Positions 1-8,784 are shown, counted from the stretch's first letter. The stretch: 41,112 nucleotides of DNA from a bacterium (GCA_024226255.1 JAAELU010000006.1:1-41112), one strand, 5' to 3'. Translations and numbers: made by a program. The notes: generated by a model not told the origin, from the letters alone.

Positions 1-78
1 AAGATATGGGAGAGCGAGATCCGGAGAGGCCTGAACACAAAAGGGGATCACACGGTAGTTTTGGAGTACGGAGGAGTT

Positions 79-402
79 ATGCCCTCAGTCACCATCACGG
101 AAGCCAATAACGCCACGCAGGTCAGTCTGTCCGTTGGCGATGTGGCCGAGATCCACCTCGAGGAGAACCCAACGACAGGGTTCAGGTGGTCAATTGACGA
201 GCTGAGCCCGGGACTCGATGTGATTGACGACAAGTTCCACATCGCCGGAACCCCTCTTGTCGCTGGGGCGAGCGGCGTCCACGAGTGGAGGCTTCGTGTC
301 GCGGAGCCAGGATCGCACACGCTACGCCTGCGCCTCGCACAAGAGTGGGAGCGCGAGTCGGCTGCTGACCGTCGTTTCACTGTCGACATCGTTGCCGAGT
401 GA
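79..402 (+). CDS. Chagasin-type (I42) cysteine-peptidase inhibitor
   Basis: A 107-residue protein that fits the chagasin/I42 family, tight-binding inhibitors of papain-type (C1) peptidases. The hallmark loop NPTTGFRW is at residues 30-37, a Gly-rich second loop (VAGASGVHEW) lies near 62-71, and a Trp-containing third loop (AQEWERE) near 89-95; these are the three family wedge loops, although the usual RPW of the last loop is changed. The ATG at 79 is preferred over an in-frame TTG at 61 because GGAGGAG at 70-76 precedes it. No signal peptide is visible, so the product should be cytosolic. It converges with a papain-family operon (859-1965), which makes that peptidase the obvious target; that pairing is inference from position and family. 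Confidence 0.85.
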   Translation: MPSVTITEANNATQVSLSVGDVAEIHLEENPTTGFRWSIDELSPGLDVIDDKFHIAGTPLVAGASGVHEWRLRVAEPGSHTLRLRLAQEWERESAADRRFTVDIVAE

Positions 403-438
403 ACGAAACGGCGACAGCAGCCGATCGTTAGTCGAGTC

Positions 439-843
439 TCACCAGACGTAGAGTTCGTGGACCAGGTTGTCACCCTCGATCCGCACATTGACGTTGCGGC
501 CTGCGGCGCGGGCGTGCGCCGCCATCATCGACATGCAGACCACGGTGGCATCGCTGCCGGGGAACAGCCTGCGCCATCCAATGCCCTGGATGTTGATGTA
601 CGAATTCTTGTTGGCGGAATTTGTCCACAGGGCCAGAATCTTGCGATTGGTCAGCCACGCCGTGACTCCCTCGTCGGCGCCGGCGGTCAGTACCTCCTCC
701 GGAGGCGCCAACTGCGGTACGCCCGCGGTCAGATCCAGCAGGTCTGAGCCAGGTAGGCCCATGGAGTCACTCGGTCGTCCTTCCACCGCCACACCACCTT
801 CGGATGGCGGCATCGTGGCCGGCTTCTGTTTGGTATTTGGCAT
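439..843 (-). CDS. Free-standing copy of the papain-like peptidase's C-terminal domain
   Basis: A 134-residue protein with no recognised family. Residues about 1-60 are a Pro/Gly/Glu-rich tail without a signal peptide. Residues about 62-134 align by eye with the last 70 residues of the upstream peptidase: both share Trp...Asn, LWxNxAxxNxY, GxGWRx, a Met-rich helix and a final HExYV. The gene lies 15 nt downstream of the peptidase and has its own AGGAG 8 nt before the ATG, so the two are almost certainly cotranscribed. The domain could be a binding, targeting or assembly module; nothing shows a catalytic site. Function unknown. Confidence 0.8.
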   Translation of the reverse strand: MPNTKQKPATMPPSEGGVAVEGRPSDSMGLPGSDLLDLTAGVPQLAPPEEVLTAGADEGVTAWLTNRKILALWTNSANKNSYINIQGIGWRRLFPGSDATVVCMSMMAAHARAAGRNVNVRIEGDNLVHELYVW

Positions 844-858
844 CCATTGGCTCCTTTC

Positions 859-1965
859 TCAAACGTAGACTTCGTGGATCTCGTTGGCCTGATCGAGCGC
901 GCTGATGGGCGAACCCATCGTCTTGGCCGATATCAGCTGCGCCAGCATTGTTTCGTGAGTTGTCGGGCTGGCATCGGACACCTTGCGCCACCCGACTCCC
1001 GTCAGGTAGGCGTACGTGTTTCGATCAGCCTCATTGGCCCACAGTCCCGCGACCCGCGTGTTCTTCCGCCAGGTTTTGGTCGTAACATTGGTGGCGCCGA
1101 ACGGGCCGAGCCAAGTCTCAATCGAACACTGTCCATAGGCGATCATGAAATAGCCATTGTTGCCCCAATTGGGACCCCAACTGTTCTTGCAGATCCATGC
1201 ACCGAGGGAATCGTTGTAACCAATGATCTCCACGCAATGGCCGCCACTAGCGTCCCCCGTCACGTGCTTATAGACGCCGCTCTTGTACTGGAAGAAGTCC
1301 TGGTAGACAACAAAACATCCAGTGATCGAGCCGTGAGCTGCGATCCAGTTCTTCATCGCCGCCGGCGAGGTGAGCTTGGTGAACCCAACCACCTTGGCGA
1401 GATCTGACTGCCAGTTGCTGCTCAGCCCAGAGCAGTTCTGGTCGCCTCCCGTGTATGGGTAGTGCTGCTCGAAGGTGACCCCGATGTCCTGCGCCTTCTT
1501 CAGCGCCGCCTCGGGCCACCAGCCGTTGGAACAGTTACGTCCCTCCGACCGACCGTGGCAATAGAAGAGGTGCGCCTCAGACAGATCGATTGTCGAGGTG
1601 GGCTGGTTCGCCTTGCGCTTGTAGGTCGTCTCCATGACAGCCGCGCTTCCGAAAGCGACACACGAGCCACACGCGCCCTGGTTCTTGACCGGAGTGGTGT
1701 AGTTCTTGCCGTTGAAGTTTCGGAGATCCACAGCCGACGGAGCGCCAATCATCTCGGCAGGAGGCACAGCCGCTGTCAATCCCTGTTCAAACGCAAGCGC
1801 CGCCGACTCGAGTGACATCTCGCCAGGTGGCGGCGTCAATCCCAGTCGCAACTCTCGTTCTTCCTCGGTGAGGGCGGTCATCGAGTTCTCGCCGCTCTCC
1901 CATGGCGTATCGACCTTCTTCAGCGCCGACTCGAGCGCCTTGAATTCAAGGGCTTTCTGTACCAT
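859..1965 (-). CDS. Papain-family (C1) cysteine peptidase with extra C-terminal domain
   Basis: A 368-residue papain-like peptidase. The catalytic set is complete: oxyanion Gln96 and nucleophile Cys102 in KNQGACGSC, His243 in GGHCVEIIGYN, and Asn261 in CKNSWGPNW. Residues 1-80 look like a propeptide (Leu/Glu-rich, with LTEEERELRLGL), and residues about 300-368 form the domain repeated in the next gene. The ATG at 1965 is chosen because GGAAAGGGG lies just upstream; a longer in-frame start at 2055 is possible. No signal peptide is seen from either start, unusual for this mostly exported or lysosomal family. It is the first gene of a two-gene operon, faces a chagasin-type inhibitor, and is divergent from a BTAD regulator. 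Confidence 0.93.
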   Translation of the reverse strand: MVQKALEFKALESALKKVDTPWESGENSMTALTEEERELRLGLTPPPGEMSLESAALAFEQGLTAAVPPAEMIGAPSAVDLRNFNGKNYTTPVKNQGACGSCVAFGSAAVMETTYKRKANQPTSTIDLSEAHLFYCHGRSEGRNCSNGWWPEAALKKAQDIGVTFEQHYPYTGGDQNCSGLSSNWQSDLAKVVGFTKLTSPAAMKNWIAAHGSITGCFVVYQDFFQYKSGVYKHVTGDASGGHCVEIIGYNDSLGAWICKNSWGPNWGNNGYFMIAYGQCSIETWLGPFGATNVTTKTWRKNTRVAGLWANEADRNTYAYLTGVGWRKVSDASPTTHETMLAQLISAKTMGSPISALDQANEIHEVYV

Positions 1966-2155
1966 GCGTTCCCCTTTCCGGGTCGCCGATTCGGGCTTAG
2001 CCCAAGTGTGAACTCCCCGCGTCGCGGCACCGGGTGTGTGGCGTGTCAATTCCATCGCGCAGACATGTCACGGCCGCGTATAGTTCGAGACAGCCACTGT
2101 GCGTGTCGGACCGGAGGGGCTTGGCCATGAGGTCAGCCCAAGGTGCATAATTCCG
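1966..2155. promoter_or_regulatory. Divergent intergenic region, peptidase operon / BTAD regulator
   Basis: This 190-bp gap must hold the promoters of both the peptidase operon (minus) and the BTAD regulator (plus). A TATAGT hexamer at 2079-2084 could be a -10 element for the plus-strand gene, but no convincing -35 is spaced correctly from it. No clear palindromic operator was found. The head-to-head arrangement suggests that the BTAD protein controls the peptidase, which is inference. Confidence 0.3.
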
Positions 2156-2887
2156 ATGGTGAGTTCACGTAGCGATGCGTCTGCTCATCTGTTCATGCTT
2201 GGCCGCTTTGCGGTCCGGCGAATTGGACGCGAAATCGACCTCTCCGCGGGATGCCAGCGGCTCATCGCTCTCCTCGGGATGCGCGGCATCTCGATCTCAC
2301 GAGAGCAGGCCGCCGGCATCCTGTGGCCCGAGGCGACCAGAGAAAGGGCGGCCAACCGGCTACGAACTTGCCTCTACCGCATGGGGGCGATCGGCGAGGC
2401 CCTCGTTGTCAGAACTGAGAGAACCCTATGTATCGCTCCGGATGTGGCCATTGACTACATATCAGCCAGTGCCAAAGGCAAGGAATTGTGCAGTTCGCAG
2501 CCTCCGCTGACCAAGGCCGACTTCGACCTCGAACCGTTCGCACACGACCTTCTTCCCGGCTGGTACGACGACTGGATCGTGTTCGAACGTGAAGCCTTCC
2601 GCCAACTGCGCTTTGGCGCCCTCGAAGCCATCGCAAGCGAGTGGATTGGAGCGGGCCGTACCGACCAGGCAATCCAGGCATGCCTCCTGGTCACGCGCTC
2701 GGAACCGCTGCGCGAATCGGCTCATCGTCTCCTGGCGCGCGCTCACGCCGCAGACGGCAACCCGGCCCAAGCCCTGCGCCAGCTCAACGAATACGCTGAG
2801 ATGCTCGACAAGGAGATGGGAACGGGCCCGAGCCACTTCATGATCGACCTCCGCGACCAGATCACTAGCGTCGTCGACAAGGAGTGA
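2156..2887 (+). CDS. BTAD-domain (SARP-like) transcriptional regulator
   Basis: About 243 residues from the ATG at 2156 (an in-frame GTG at 2099 would add 19). Residues about 12-90 have the pattern of the winged-helix DNA-binding domain of SARP/AfsR regulators (LFMLGRFAVRR, then helices around LIALLGMRG, ILWPEATRERAANRLRTCLYRM). Residues about 115-240 are a bacterial transcriptional activation domain, a helical TPR-like block with ESAHRLLARAHAADGNPAQALRQ. There are no extra ATPase or sensor domains. Family members activate neighbouring genes; here the divergent papain operon is the nearest candidate. The start is uncertain because only a weak AAGGTG precedes 2156. Confidence 0.85.
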   Translation: MVSSRSDASAHLFMLGRFAVRRIGREIDLSAGCQRLIALLGMRGISISREQAAGILWPEATRERAANRLRTCLYRMGAIGEALVVRTERTLCIAPDVAIDYISASAKGKELCSSQPPLTKADFDLEPFAHDLLPGWYDDWIVFEREAFRQLRFGALEAIASEWIGAGRTDQAIQACLLVTRSEPLRESAHRLLARAHAADGNPAQALRQLNEYAEMLDKEMGTGPSHFMIDLRDQITSVVDKE

Positions 2888-2925
2888 GCTCCGGTCGGTC
2901 AGGAACGAGTTCGGTTCAACCCTGT

Positions 2926-4038
2926 TCAGCCCGGCTGGAGGATGCGATCGGCCTGGCGTTGAAGGACGATGACCCGCACCTCGTCCTGGAGTGCCATCAA
3001 GGCCACGGCTCGGCCGTCCAGGAACATCGCGGTCGCCGGCGGAGTCGAGATGTAGTGATCCTGGAGCGAGGGAATCCTTGCCGAGCCGACGAACGCACCA
3101 TCTTCGGAGTACCACTCGATCGTCGTGACGACCAGCACGGCTGGATCCAGTGTAAGGACGTCCTCCCGCACAACGAGATGGTTGCCGTCGGCGGCAGCAC
3201 CGAGATAGCGCAGACCACCGAGCGAGTTGGTTAGGTCGGCGGTAATCAGACGTCCGCCAATCTCGAGGTCCGGAGGAAACGGCACGATCAGGGACGTTCC
3301 GCCGACAATCGCAGGGGCATCAGCGAACATCCTGCTGTCCGGATCCCACACAGCAAAGAAGGCTCCACCGGCGAATTCGAGAATGATGTCCTCCTGGGGA
3401 CCGGCGCGGACGCCGCTGAGACCGTCCTCGAGCCGCAGGCCCGGTGGAAGCTCGATGGTCTGAATGAGAGTCCCGTCGTAGCGAACCCGATGCACCCGAT
3501 TCCGCTCGGGCCGGAAGAAGATCTCCACAAGCACCAGATGATCCGCGTTGGCCGCCATTGCCGTCACCGAGAGAATGTCCAGAGCGGCCAGATCGATCTG
3601 CGCCGCCTCGGAACCGTGCCGAAATGACAGGATCCTGTTGCCAACCGGATCGAAAATGTGGATGGCGTTCTCAGGATCGATCGCCAGCAGCGAGGGCCCG
3701 GTTATTTCTTGCTCGTCGCCGCTGCCTCGGTACTCCACACCTTCTGGCCCAACGGGTATCACCGCCACCACTCCCCCAGGAGGCGGTGTCGCTGTGGTCG
3801 TCGTCGTGGAGGATGTAGAGGTAGTCGAAGTAGTAGTGGTCGAACTGGCTGGCGGTGCTGATGACGACGTAGTTATCGCGACGGTTGTGGTCGTATCCGC
3901 GATCGTCGTCGACGGGAGGTCTGCCGTTGTCGACGGTGCAGATGCAACGGTCGTCGTTGGCTCGCCGGGGTCATCACCGCCGCATGATCCTGAGGCGAGA
4001 ACGATTCCTATCAGGACGATCAGATAGCGACGACGCAC
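2926..4038 (-). CDS. Lipoprotein with Thr/Ser linker and propeller-like domain
   Basis: About 370 residues. It opens with a basic n-region (RRRYLIVLIGIVLASG) and a lipobox-like Cys around residue 19, so it is probably a lipid-anchored surface protein. A linker of nearly pure Thr/Ser/Ala/Pro follows to residue about 85. The remaining 280 residues have repeated beta-strand motifs with IDPENAIHIFDPVGNRI and HLVVRED, suggesting an NHL/YVTN-type beta-propeller. No catalytic residues are recognised. The second GTG (4038) is preferred because the first (4042-4044) lies inside the AGGGAGG ribosome-binding site. It is a single gene, convergent with the BTAD regulator. Ligand and role are unknown. Confidence 0.75.
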   Translation of the reverse strand: MRRRYLIVLIGIVLASGSCGGDDPGEPTTTVASAPSTTADLPSTTIADTTTTVAITTSSSAPPASSTTTTSTTSTSSTTTTTATPPPGGVVAVIPVGPEGVEYRGSGDEQEITGPSLLAIDPENAIHIFDPVGNRILSFRHGSEAAQIDLAALDILSVTAMAANADHLVLVEIFFRPERNRVHRVRYDGTLIQTIELPPGLRLEDGLSGVRAGPQEDIILEFAGGAFFAVWDPDSRMFADAPAIVGGTSLIVPFPPDLEIGGRLITADLTNSLGGLRYLGAAADGNHLVVREDVLTLDPAVLVVTTIEWYSEDGAFVGSARIPSLQDHYISTPPATAMFLDGRAVALMALQDEVRVIVLQRQADRILQPG

Positions 4039-4224
4039 GGGCACCTCCCTCAGTTGGGCCTACGCAGCGACGCTACCCGGACTTCCTTGGCTCCCGCCAG
4101 TTGCCCAAACGAGGCAACTACTCGACGACGGCATGGGACCCTCTCTCCTCCGATCAAGCTGGGAGCGTACGGGTGTCAGCTACTCTCAGACGCGATAAGT
4201 GACCCCCTTGGAGAGCCGCAGAAC

Positions 4225-5493
4225 ATGGACTACGACGGGCCCGAATCCGGATCGGTGCAAGAAAACTTCCCTTCGCCTGAACCGCCGCGTCCAGCGCAGA
4301 AGTCACGTCGGACCGCTTTCGTCGTCACAACCCTTGGCGTCCTTGCTTTGGGTGTGTTGGGTCTCCTCGTCGTCAAGGCAAACAGCGACAAGTCCGAGAT
4401 GCAGGATCGCCTCGATTCCAGCAAGACAGAAGTCGCCGAGCTCACTTCCCAACTCGAGGCCGGTACCCAACGGGCCGACGGGCTCGAAGCGCGCCTCAGC
4501 GACATCGAAGCCGAACTCGACACAGCCAACGAACAGGTCAAGGTGGCGGGCGAAGTTCGTGACGGTGTCATCGACTTCCTTGCCCTCTCAATGACTGTCG
4601 GAGCAGGGTTGAGCGATCCCGATGGTCGGTGCATCGCTGAGGCTTTAGCGGACGAGATGGGCGTAGCCGAGCTTCTGTCGGCCACGTTGGCAGCAGCTGA
4701 CCTTGGCTTGGGCGCAACCGCTCCATCCTCAGAAACTCTCCGATTTGGCCTTGCCGTCGTCTCGGCGGCCGAGGACTGCGGCATATCGCTCGATGACCCG
4801 ACCCTCGGTCAGGCGGCCAGTTACGGTGACGACCCGGTCCTCGACGCTCTCTACGACCAATGCGCCTCAGGTCAAATGGGGGCCTGTGATCAGCTGTACA
4901 TCGACTCCCCGCTTGGTAGCGGCTACGAGAGCTTCGCTGTGACCTGCGGTGGCCGATTCGATATTGATAGTGCCCCGGCGATCTGCGAGTCGGCACTCAG
5001 CGCCTCGCCCGTGATCTCGGGTTCTCCGCTGCCCCAAATCGCCGCCAGCGGAGCCGACCCCGCCATCGATCTGCAAGCTCCCACGATTGCTGGGTTCGAC
5101 TTTGATTCGAACGAGGTTGAGATCGGCACCACCGGGCGTCCGACGGCGGTGGTGTTTCTGGCGCATTGGTGTCCTCACTGCCAGGACGAGGTCCCCCGGG
5201 TTCAGGCGTGGCTCGACAGTGGAGGCGGAGTTGACGGGGTCGACATCGTCGGAGTGGTTTCTTCGACCAATGCGTCCCGACCGAACTATCCGCCATCGGA
5301 TTGGCTCCAACGCGAGGGCTGGACGCCGACCGTGCTCGTGGACAGCAATGACGGCGCCGTCATGGCCGCCTTCGGCTTGGGAGCATTCCCGTCATGGGTG
5401 TTCCTCAACGCCGACGGCACTGTTGCCGCCCGGTCCCTTGGCGAGCTCGACATTGCGGGCCTCGAAACGTTCATGGAAATGATCGCCCCCTAG
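4225..5493 (+). CDS. Membrane-anchored thioredoxin-like (TlpA/ResA type) protein
   Basis: About 422 residues. There is a short cytosolic N-terminus, one membrane helix at residues about 31-50 (AFVVTTLGVLALGVLGLLVV), a coiled coil at about 56-105, and a helical middle region with Cys pairs including CDQLY and SPLGSGYESFAVTCGG, a motif common in actinobacterial envelope proteins. The C-terminal 130 residues are a thioredoxin fold with WCPHC (Cys316, Cys319) and the cis-Pro region AFPSWVF. It probably acts outside the membrane as a thiol-disulfide oxidoreductase. The ATG at 4225 is chosen because GGAG precedes it and because the predicted product then begins naturally before the anchor; a longer frame from 4054 exists. 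Partner unknown. Confidence 0.85.
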   Translation: MDYDGPESGSVQENFPSPEPPRPAQKSRRTAFVVTTLGVLALGVLGLLVVKANSDKSEMQDRLDSSKTEVAELTSQLEAGTQRADGLEARLSDIEAELDTANEQVKVAGEVRDGVIDFLALSMTVGAGLSDPDGRCIAEALADEMGVAELLSATLAAADLGLGATAPSSETLRFGLAVVSAAEDCGISLDDPTLGQAASYGDDPVLDALYDQCASGQMGACDQLYIDSPLGSGYESFAVTCGGRFDIDSAPAICESALSASPVISGSPLPQIAASGADPAIDLQAPTIAGFDFDSNEVEIGTTGRPTAVVFLAHWCPHCQDEVPRVQAWLDSGGGVDGVDIVGVVSSTNASRPNYPPSDWLQREGWTPTVLVDSNDGAVMAAFGLGAFPSWVFLNADGTVAARSLGELDIAGLETFMEMIAP

Positions 5494-5512
5494 GCCCGTC
5501 CGAGCCGAGCAT

Positions 5513-6811
5513 CTAGTCGGCGGTAATCGTCACTCCGTGTTTGGGACGGGGCTCGATGGTGCCCTTGCCTTCGCCGTACTCGATCCAGTTGATTGAGTCA
5601 TGGTCGGTATCACGCTGCTCCATGGTGATGCAGCCGGAAACCGGGCACACCAGACTGCATAGATTGCAGCCGACACAGGCGTCCTCGATAATCCACACTT
5701 TTGTGCGATCACCGTTGCGTTCAGCGCCGATGGCCTGGTGAGCGCCATCGTTGCAGGCGATATAACAGAGGCCACAGCCGATGCAGGCCTCTTGGTCGAC
5801 CTTGGCCTTGATCACGTAGTTGAGATCGAGGTTCTCCCACTTCTTCAGCCGATCCACGCTCTTGCCGCGCAGCTCGTTGACGCTCGCCATACCCTTCGAG
5901 TCGAGATAGCCCGACAGGCCGTCGATCATTCCCTCGACGATCCGATAACCCCAGTGCATCACCGCAGTGCACACCTGCACGGTCGTGGCGCCGAGCAGAA
6001 TGAACTCGGCGGCGTCCTGCCAGGTGGCCACGCCACCGATTCCACTCAGAGGAACGTCGCCCGCCTCGGCATCGCGGGCAATCGCAGAGAGCATGTGGAG
6101 CGCAATCGGCTTCACCGCCGGCCCGCAGTACCCGCCGTGGCTCGACTCACCCGCAACGGTCGGCCGGGGAGCAAATGTATCGAGATCGACGCCGGTGACA
6201 CTGTTAATGGTGTTGATCAGGCTGATGCCGTCCGCCCCGCCGGCTTTCGCTGCTCGTGCCGGGGGGACGATGTCGGCCACATTCGGGGTCAACTTCACCA
6301 ACACCGGCTTGGTGGCGACCTCCTTGACCCATACGACGATGTTCTGGCAGTACTCGGGAACCTGACCGATCGCCGCGCCCATCCCCCGCTCGGACATGCC
6401 GTGGGGGCACCCGAAGTTCAGTTCGAGGCCGTCGGCGCCGGCATCCTCGGCCTGACGCACAATGCGGTGCCAGGCCTCTTGACTCGACTCCACCATCAGA
6501 CTCACGACCAGCGCGTTGTCGGGATAACGGCTCTTTACCGCCTCGATCTCTGCGAGGTTCGTTGCCAGGGGCCGATCCGTGATCAGCTCGATGTTGTTGA
6601 AGCCCATCATTCGCTTGCCGTCGAGGTCGACTGAGCTGTAGCGCGAGAACGTGTTCTCGACAGGTTCGCCGATGGTCTTCCAGACTGCTCCACCCCATCC
6701 GGCGTCGAAGGCGCGAGCTACCTGATCGCCGGTATTGGTCGGCGGGGCCGAAGCCAGCCAGAAGGGGTTGGGAGATTTGATTCCACCGATGTCTACCGCC
6801 AAGTCGGCCAT
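5513..6811 (-). CDS. preA: NAD-dependent dihydropyrimidine dehydrogenase, PreA subunit
   Basis: A 432-residue protein with the dihydroorotate-dehydrogenase-like FMN barrel of PreA (residues about 1-330; SPNPFWLASAPPTNTG near the start and LNFGCPHGMSERGMG in the middle) followed by two [4Fe-4S] clusters (CIGCGLCYIAC and CVGCNLCSLVC) near the C-terminus. With PreT it reduces uracil and thymine to 5,6-dihydropyrimidines using NADH, the first step of reductive pyrimidine catabolism. GAGGAGGTGACGCC precedes the ATG and overlaps the preT stop codon, so translation of the two subunits is likely coupled. No dihydropyrimidinase or beta-ureidopropionase gene lies in the window. Confidence 0.95.
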   Translation of the reverse strand: MADLAVDIGGIKSPNPFWLASAPPTNTGDQVARAFDAGWGGAVWKTIGEPVENTFSRYSSVDLDGKRMMGFNNIELITDRPLATNLAEIEAVKSRYPDNALVVSLMVESSQEAWHRIVRQAEDAGADGLELNFGCPHGMSERGMGAAIGQVPEYCQNIVVWVKEVATKPVLVKLTPNVADIVPPARAAKAGGADGISLINTINSVTGVDLDTFAPRPTVAGESSHGGYCGPAVKPIALHMLSAIARDAEAGDVPLSGIGGVATWQDAAEFILLGATTVQVCTAVMHWGYRIVEGMIDGLSGYLDSKGMASVNELRGKSVDRLKKWENLDLNYVIKAKVDQEACIGCGLCYIACNDGAHQAIGAERNGDRTKVWIIEDACVGCNLCSLVCPVSGCITMEQRDTDHDSINWIEYGEGKGTIEPRPKHGVTITAD

Positions 6812-6815
6812 GGCG

Positions 6816-8132
6816 TCACCTCCTCAACTCTGCGTCGATGCTCCGGGCAGCCGCCATGCCCGCAGCGACCGCGTTGACTACTTCCTTGCCACCATTGACA
6901 CAGTCACCGCCTGCCCAGACCCCAGGCTGGGTGGTGCGATGTTCGTCGTCGACGACGACTCGGCCGCGCGAGTCCAGCTCCAAGTCGGACAGCTCTCCGA
7001 GCATTGAGCGGCGAGGCGCCTGGCCTGTAGCACGAACCACCACGTCGGCCGAAATGTCGATCGGCGGGCCATCACTGGTGACGACGGACCGCCGCCCGTC
7101 GGGGCCCGGGTCACCAGGCTCGGTACGGGTGCAGCGCATCGTCATGACTCGCCCGTCGCCCACGACCGAGTGGGGGGCACTCCAGAACCGGAACGCCACT
7201 CCTTCACGACGGGCTTCGGCCGCCTCGTGGGCGTAGCCCGGCATCTCCTCGGATCCGCGCCGGTAGACGACGGTGGTTTCTTCAGCTCCCAGGCGGACGG
7301 CCAGCCGCGCCGCATCGATGGCTGTGTTGCCTCCCCCGAGGACTATTACGTGCTTTCCGGCGAATTCATCGGTCGTGATCGATCGGGTCTTGGCGTCTGC
7401 AATCAGCTGGAGCGCGTCGAGAACGCCGGCGAGTTCCTCGCCAGGCAGGCCGAGAAGCGGGATGTCACCCAGACCAGCCCCGATAAACAGCGCGTCAAAA
7501 CCGTCCAGCAACTCATCAAATGTGACATCGTCGCCGACCACCGTGTTGTGGCGGATCGTCACACCGAGGCTCTTGAGCCACTCGATTTCCCCGAGCGCTG
7601 CCGTCCGCTCCAGCTTGTACTCGGCAATACCGTTGGTATTCAGGCCGCCCGGTTCCGCGGCACCATCAAAGACGATGGCTTCGTGACCTCGCTTGGTTAG
7701 CTCAGCGGCACAGCTCAATCCTGCAGGACCGCCGCCGACGACTGCTACCCGTTTGCCCGTCGCCGGGCCTGCTTCGAAGAGTTGGATGCCGCCCTGCACC
7801 ACGGGATCGGTGGCGTAGGCCTGCAGTTTGCCGATTGGTACCGGTCGCCCATCCACATCGTTATAGACACACGCCCCTTCGCACAGAACGCTGGTGGGAC
7901 AGGCATGGGCGCAGGAGTCACCGAGGATGTTCGCCTCGAGGATTACCCGGGCCGCACCCAGGTCATCGCGATGGGCGATCCGCTTGATAAACCCGGGAAC
8001 ATCGATCGCCGTCGGACAGGCCCGAATGCACGGCGCATCCCAGCACATGAGGCATCGATGTGCCTCAGCGAGAGCGGCCGAACGTGAAAACCCGGGTTGG
8101 GGCTCTAGTCCTGGCGTAGGTGCCGTCGTCAT
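6816..8132 (-). CDS. preT: NAD-dependent dihydropyrimidine dehydrogenase, PreT subunit
   Basis: A 438-residue GltD-like flavoprotein. The N-terminal 110 residues carry the Cys-rich Fe-S domain (CLMCWDAPCIRACPT, then CAHACPTSVLCEGAC). An FAD-binding GGGPAGLSCA follows at about 135 and an NAD(P)H-binding GGGNTAID at about 260; the C-terminus has the usual WAGGDCVNGGKEVVNAVA. It passes electrons from NADH to PreA in the pyrimidine-reducing complex. It is the first gene of the preT-preA operon, four nucleotides before preA. The ATG at 8132 has only a poor ribosome-binding site, but the conserved N-terminal Fe-S region requires a start at or near it. Confidence 0.95.
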   Translation of the reverse strand: MTTAPTPGLEPQPGFSRSAALAEAHRCLMCWDAPCIRACPTAIDVPGFIKRIAHRDDLGAARVILEANILGDSCAHACPTSVLCEGACVYNDVDGRPVPIGKLQAYATDPVVQGGIQLFEAGPATGKRVAVVGGGPAGLSCAAELTKRGHEAIVFDGAAEPGGLNTNGIAEYKLERTAALGEIEWLKSLGVTIRHNTVVGDDVTFDELLDGFDALFIGAGLGDIPLLGLPGEELAGVLDALQLIADAKTRSITTDEFAGKHVIVLGGGNTAIDAARLAVRLGAEETTVVYRRGSEEMPGYAHEAAEARREGVAFRFWSAPHSVVGDGRVMTMRCTRTEPGDPGPDGRRSVVTSDGPPIDISADVVVRATGQAPRRSMLGELSDLELDSRGRVVVDDEHRTTQPGVWAGGDCVNGGKEVVNAVAAGMAAARSIDAELRR

Positions 8133-8274
8133 ATTTTGAGCCTAGCCAATACGCGTCGTTGAACTTGAGCAAGCCGCATCCAGTCGTGAATCCGCAAAGA
8201 GCGCGGATTGGCCTCGTCCTCCAGCGGCGACCACATCACCAAGCCCCCGCAGACACACCCAAACCGCGGTCCGG

Positions 8275-8754
8275 GTGGTCGGCCCCGCACTTCTTCTGGT
8301 TGTGTCGAGTTGCGAATCGTCGCCGGCGCCTACGACGGAGGCGCTGACCACGACAACAACGACGGAGTCGCCAATCCCCCGAGTGGTCCGCCAGAAGGTG
8401 GCGGTCGGGCCGAACGGCCTCAGTGAGGCAATGCGCATCGAACGGCCTCCTGCATATCGATCGATGTTCGAGGAAGTGACGGGGGGCGCCGGCGATATCG
8501 TCGCGATCGGCTCGGTTCGACTGACAGGCGGTCAGGAGCTGTTCGACGTTGCCAGTTTTGGTGATGTGCGCTTACTGCTCGAAGTCGGCATCCCCCATGT
8601 CGAGCTGACCCTCGACGATGACACCGCCACTGCCGATCCGTTCTCGGATACCGATCCGGAGAACAGCAACCTCAGGGGGAACGGCCCGAACGGTCGAACC
8701 ATCTCCGAGCAGCAGGCCGCCGCCATGTTCGCCGGCCCACTCATCGGGCGCTGA
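8275..8754 (+). CDS. Small putative lipoprotein
   Basis: About 159 residues from a GTG. The N-terminus is a short hydrophobic run ending in the lipobox-like LLLVVSSC, followed by a Thr-rich linker (residues about 17-32) and a 125-residue domain of unknown family with an acidic DDDTATADPFSDTDPENSN patch near the end. The signal lacks the usual positive n-region when read from 8275; codons just upstream in the same frame supply Arg and His, so the true start may be further upstream at a non-obvious codon. It is flanked by preT (divergent) and a strong hairpin terminator. Role unknown. Confidence 0.6.
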   Translation: MVGPALLLVVSSCESSPAPTTEALTTTTTTESPIPRVVRQKVAVGPNGLSEAMRIERPPAYRSMFEEVTGGAGDIVAIGSVRLTGGQELFDVASFGDVRLLLEVGIPHVELTLDDDTATADPFSDTDPENSNLRGNGPNGRTISEQQAAAMFAGPLIGR

Positions 8755-8762
8755 TAGCAAGA

Positions 8763-8784
8763 GGGCCCCGCTCCGGCGGGGTCC
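8763..8784 (+). terminator. Hairpin terminator after the small lipoprotein gene
   Basis: A nine-pair stem (8763-8771 with 8776-8784, one G-U pair) closes a TCCG tetraloop, 8 nt after the stop codon at 8754. There is no long T run, as is common in high-GC genomes. It separates the lipoprotein from the MFS gene. Confidence 0.7.

Noticed and set aside
3770-3960. Simple-sequence repeat in the Thr-rich lipoprotein linker
   Set aside because: It is codon-level repetition of Thr/Ser in a lipoprotein linker, common in actinobacteria.
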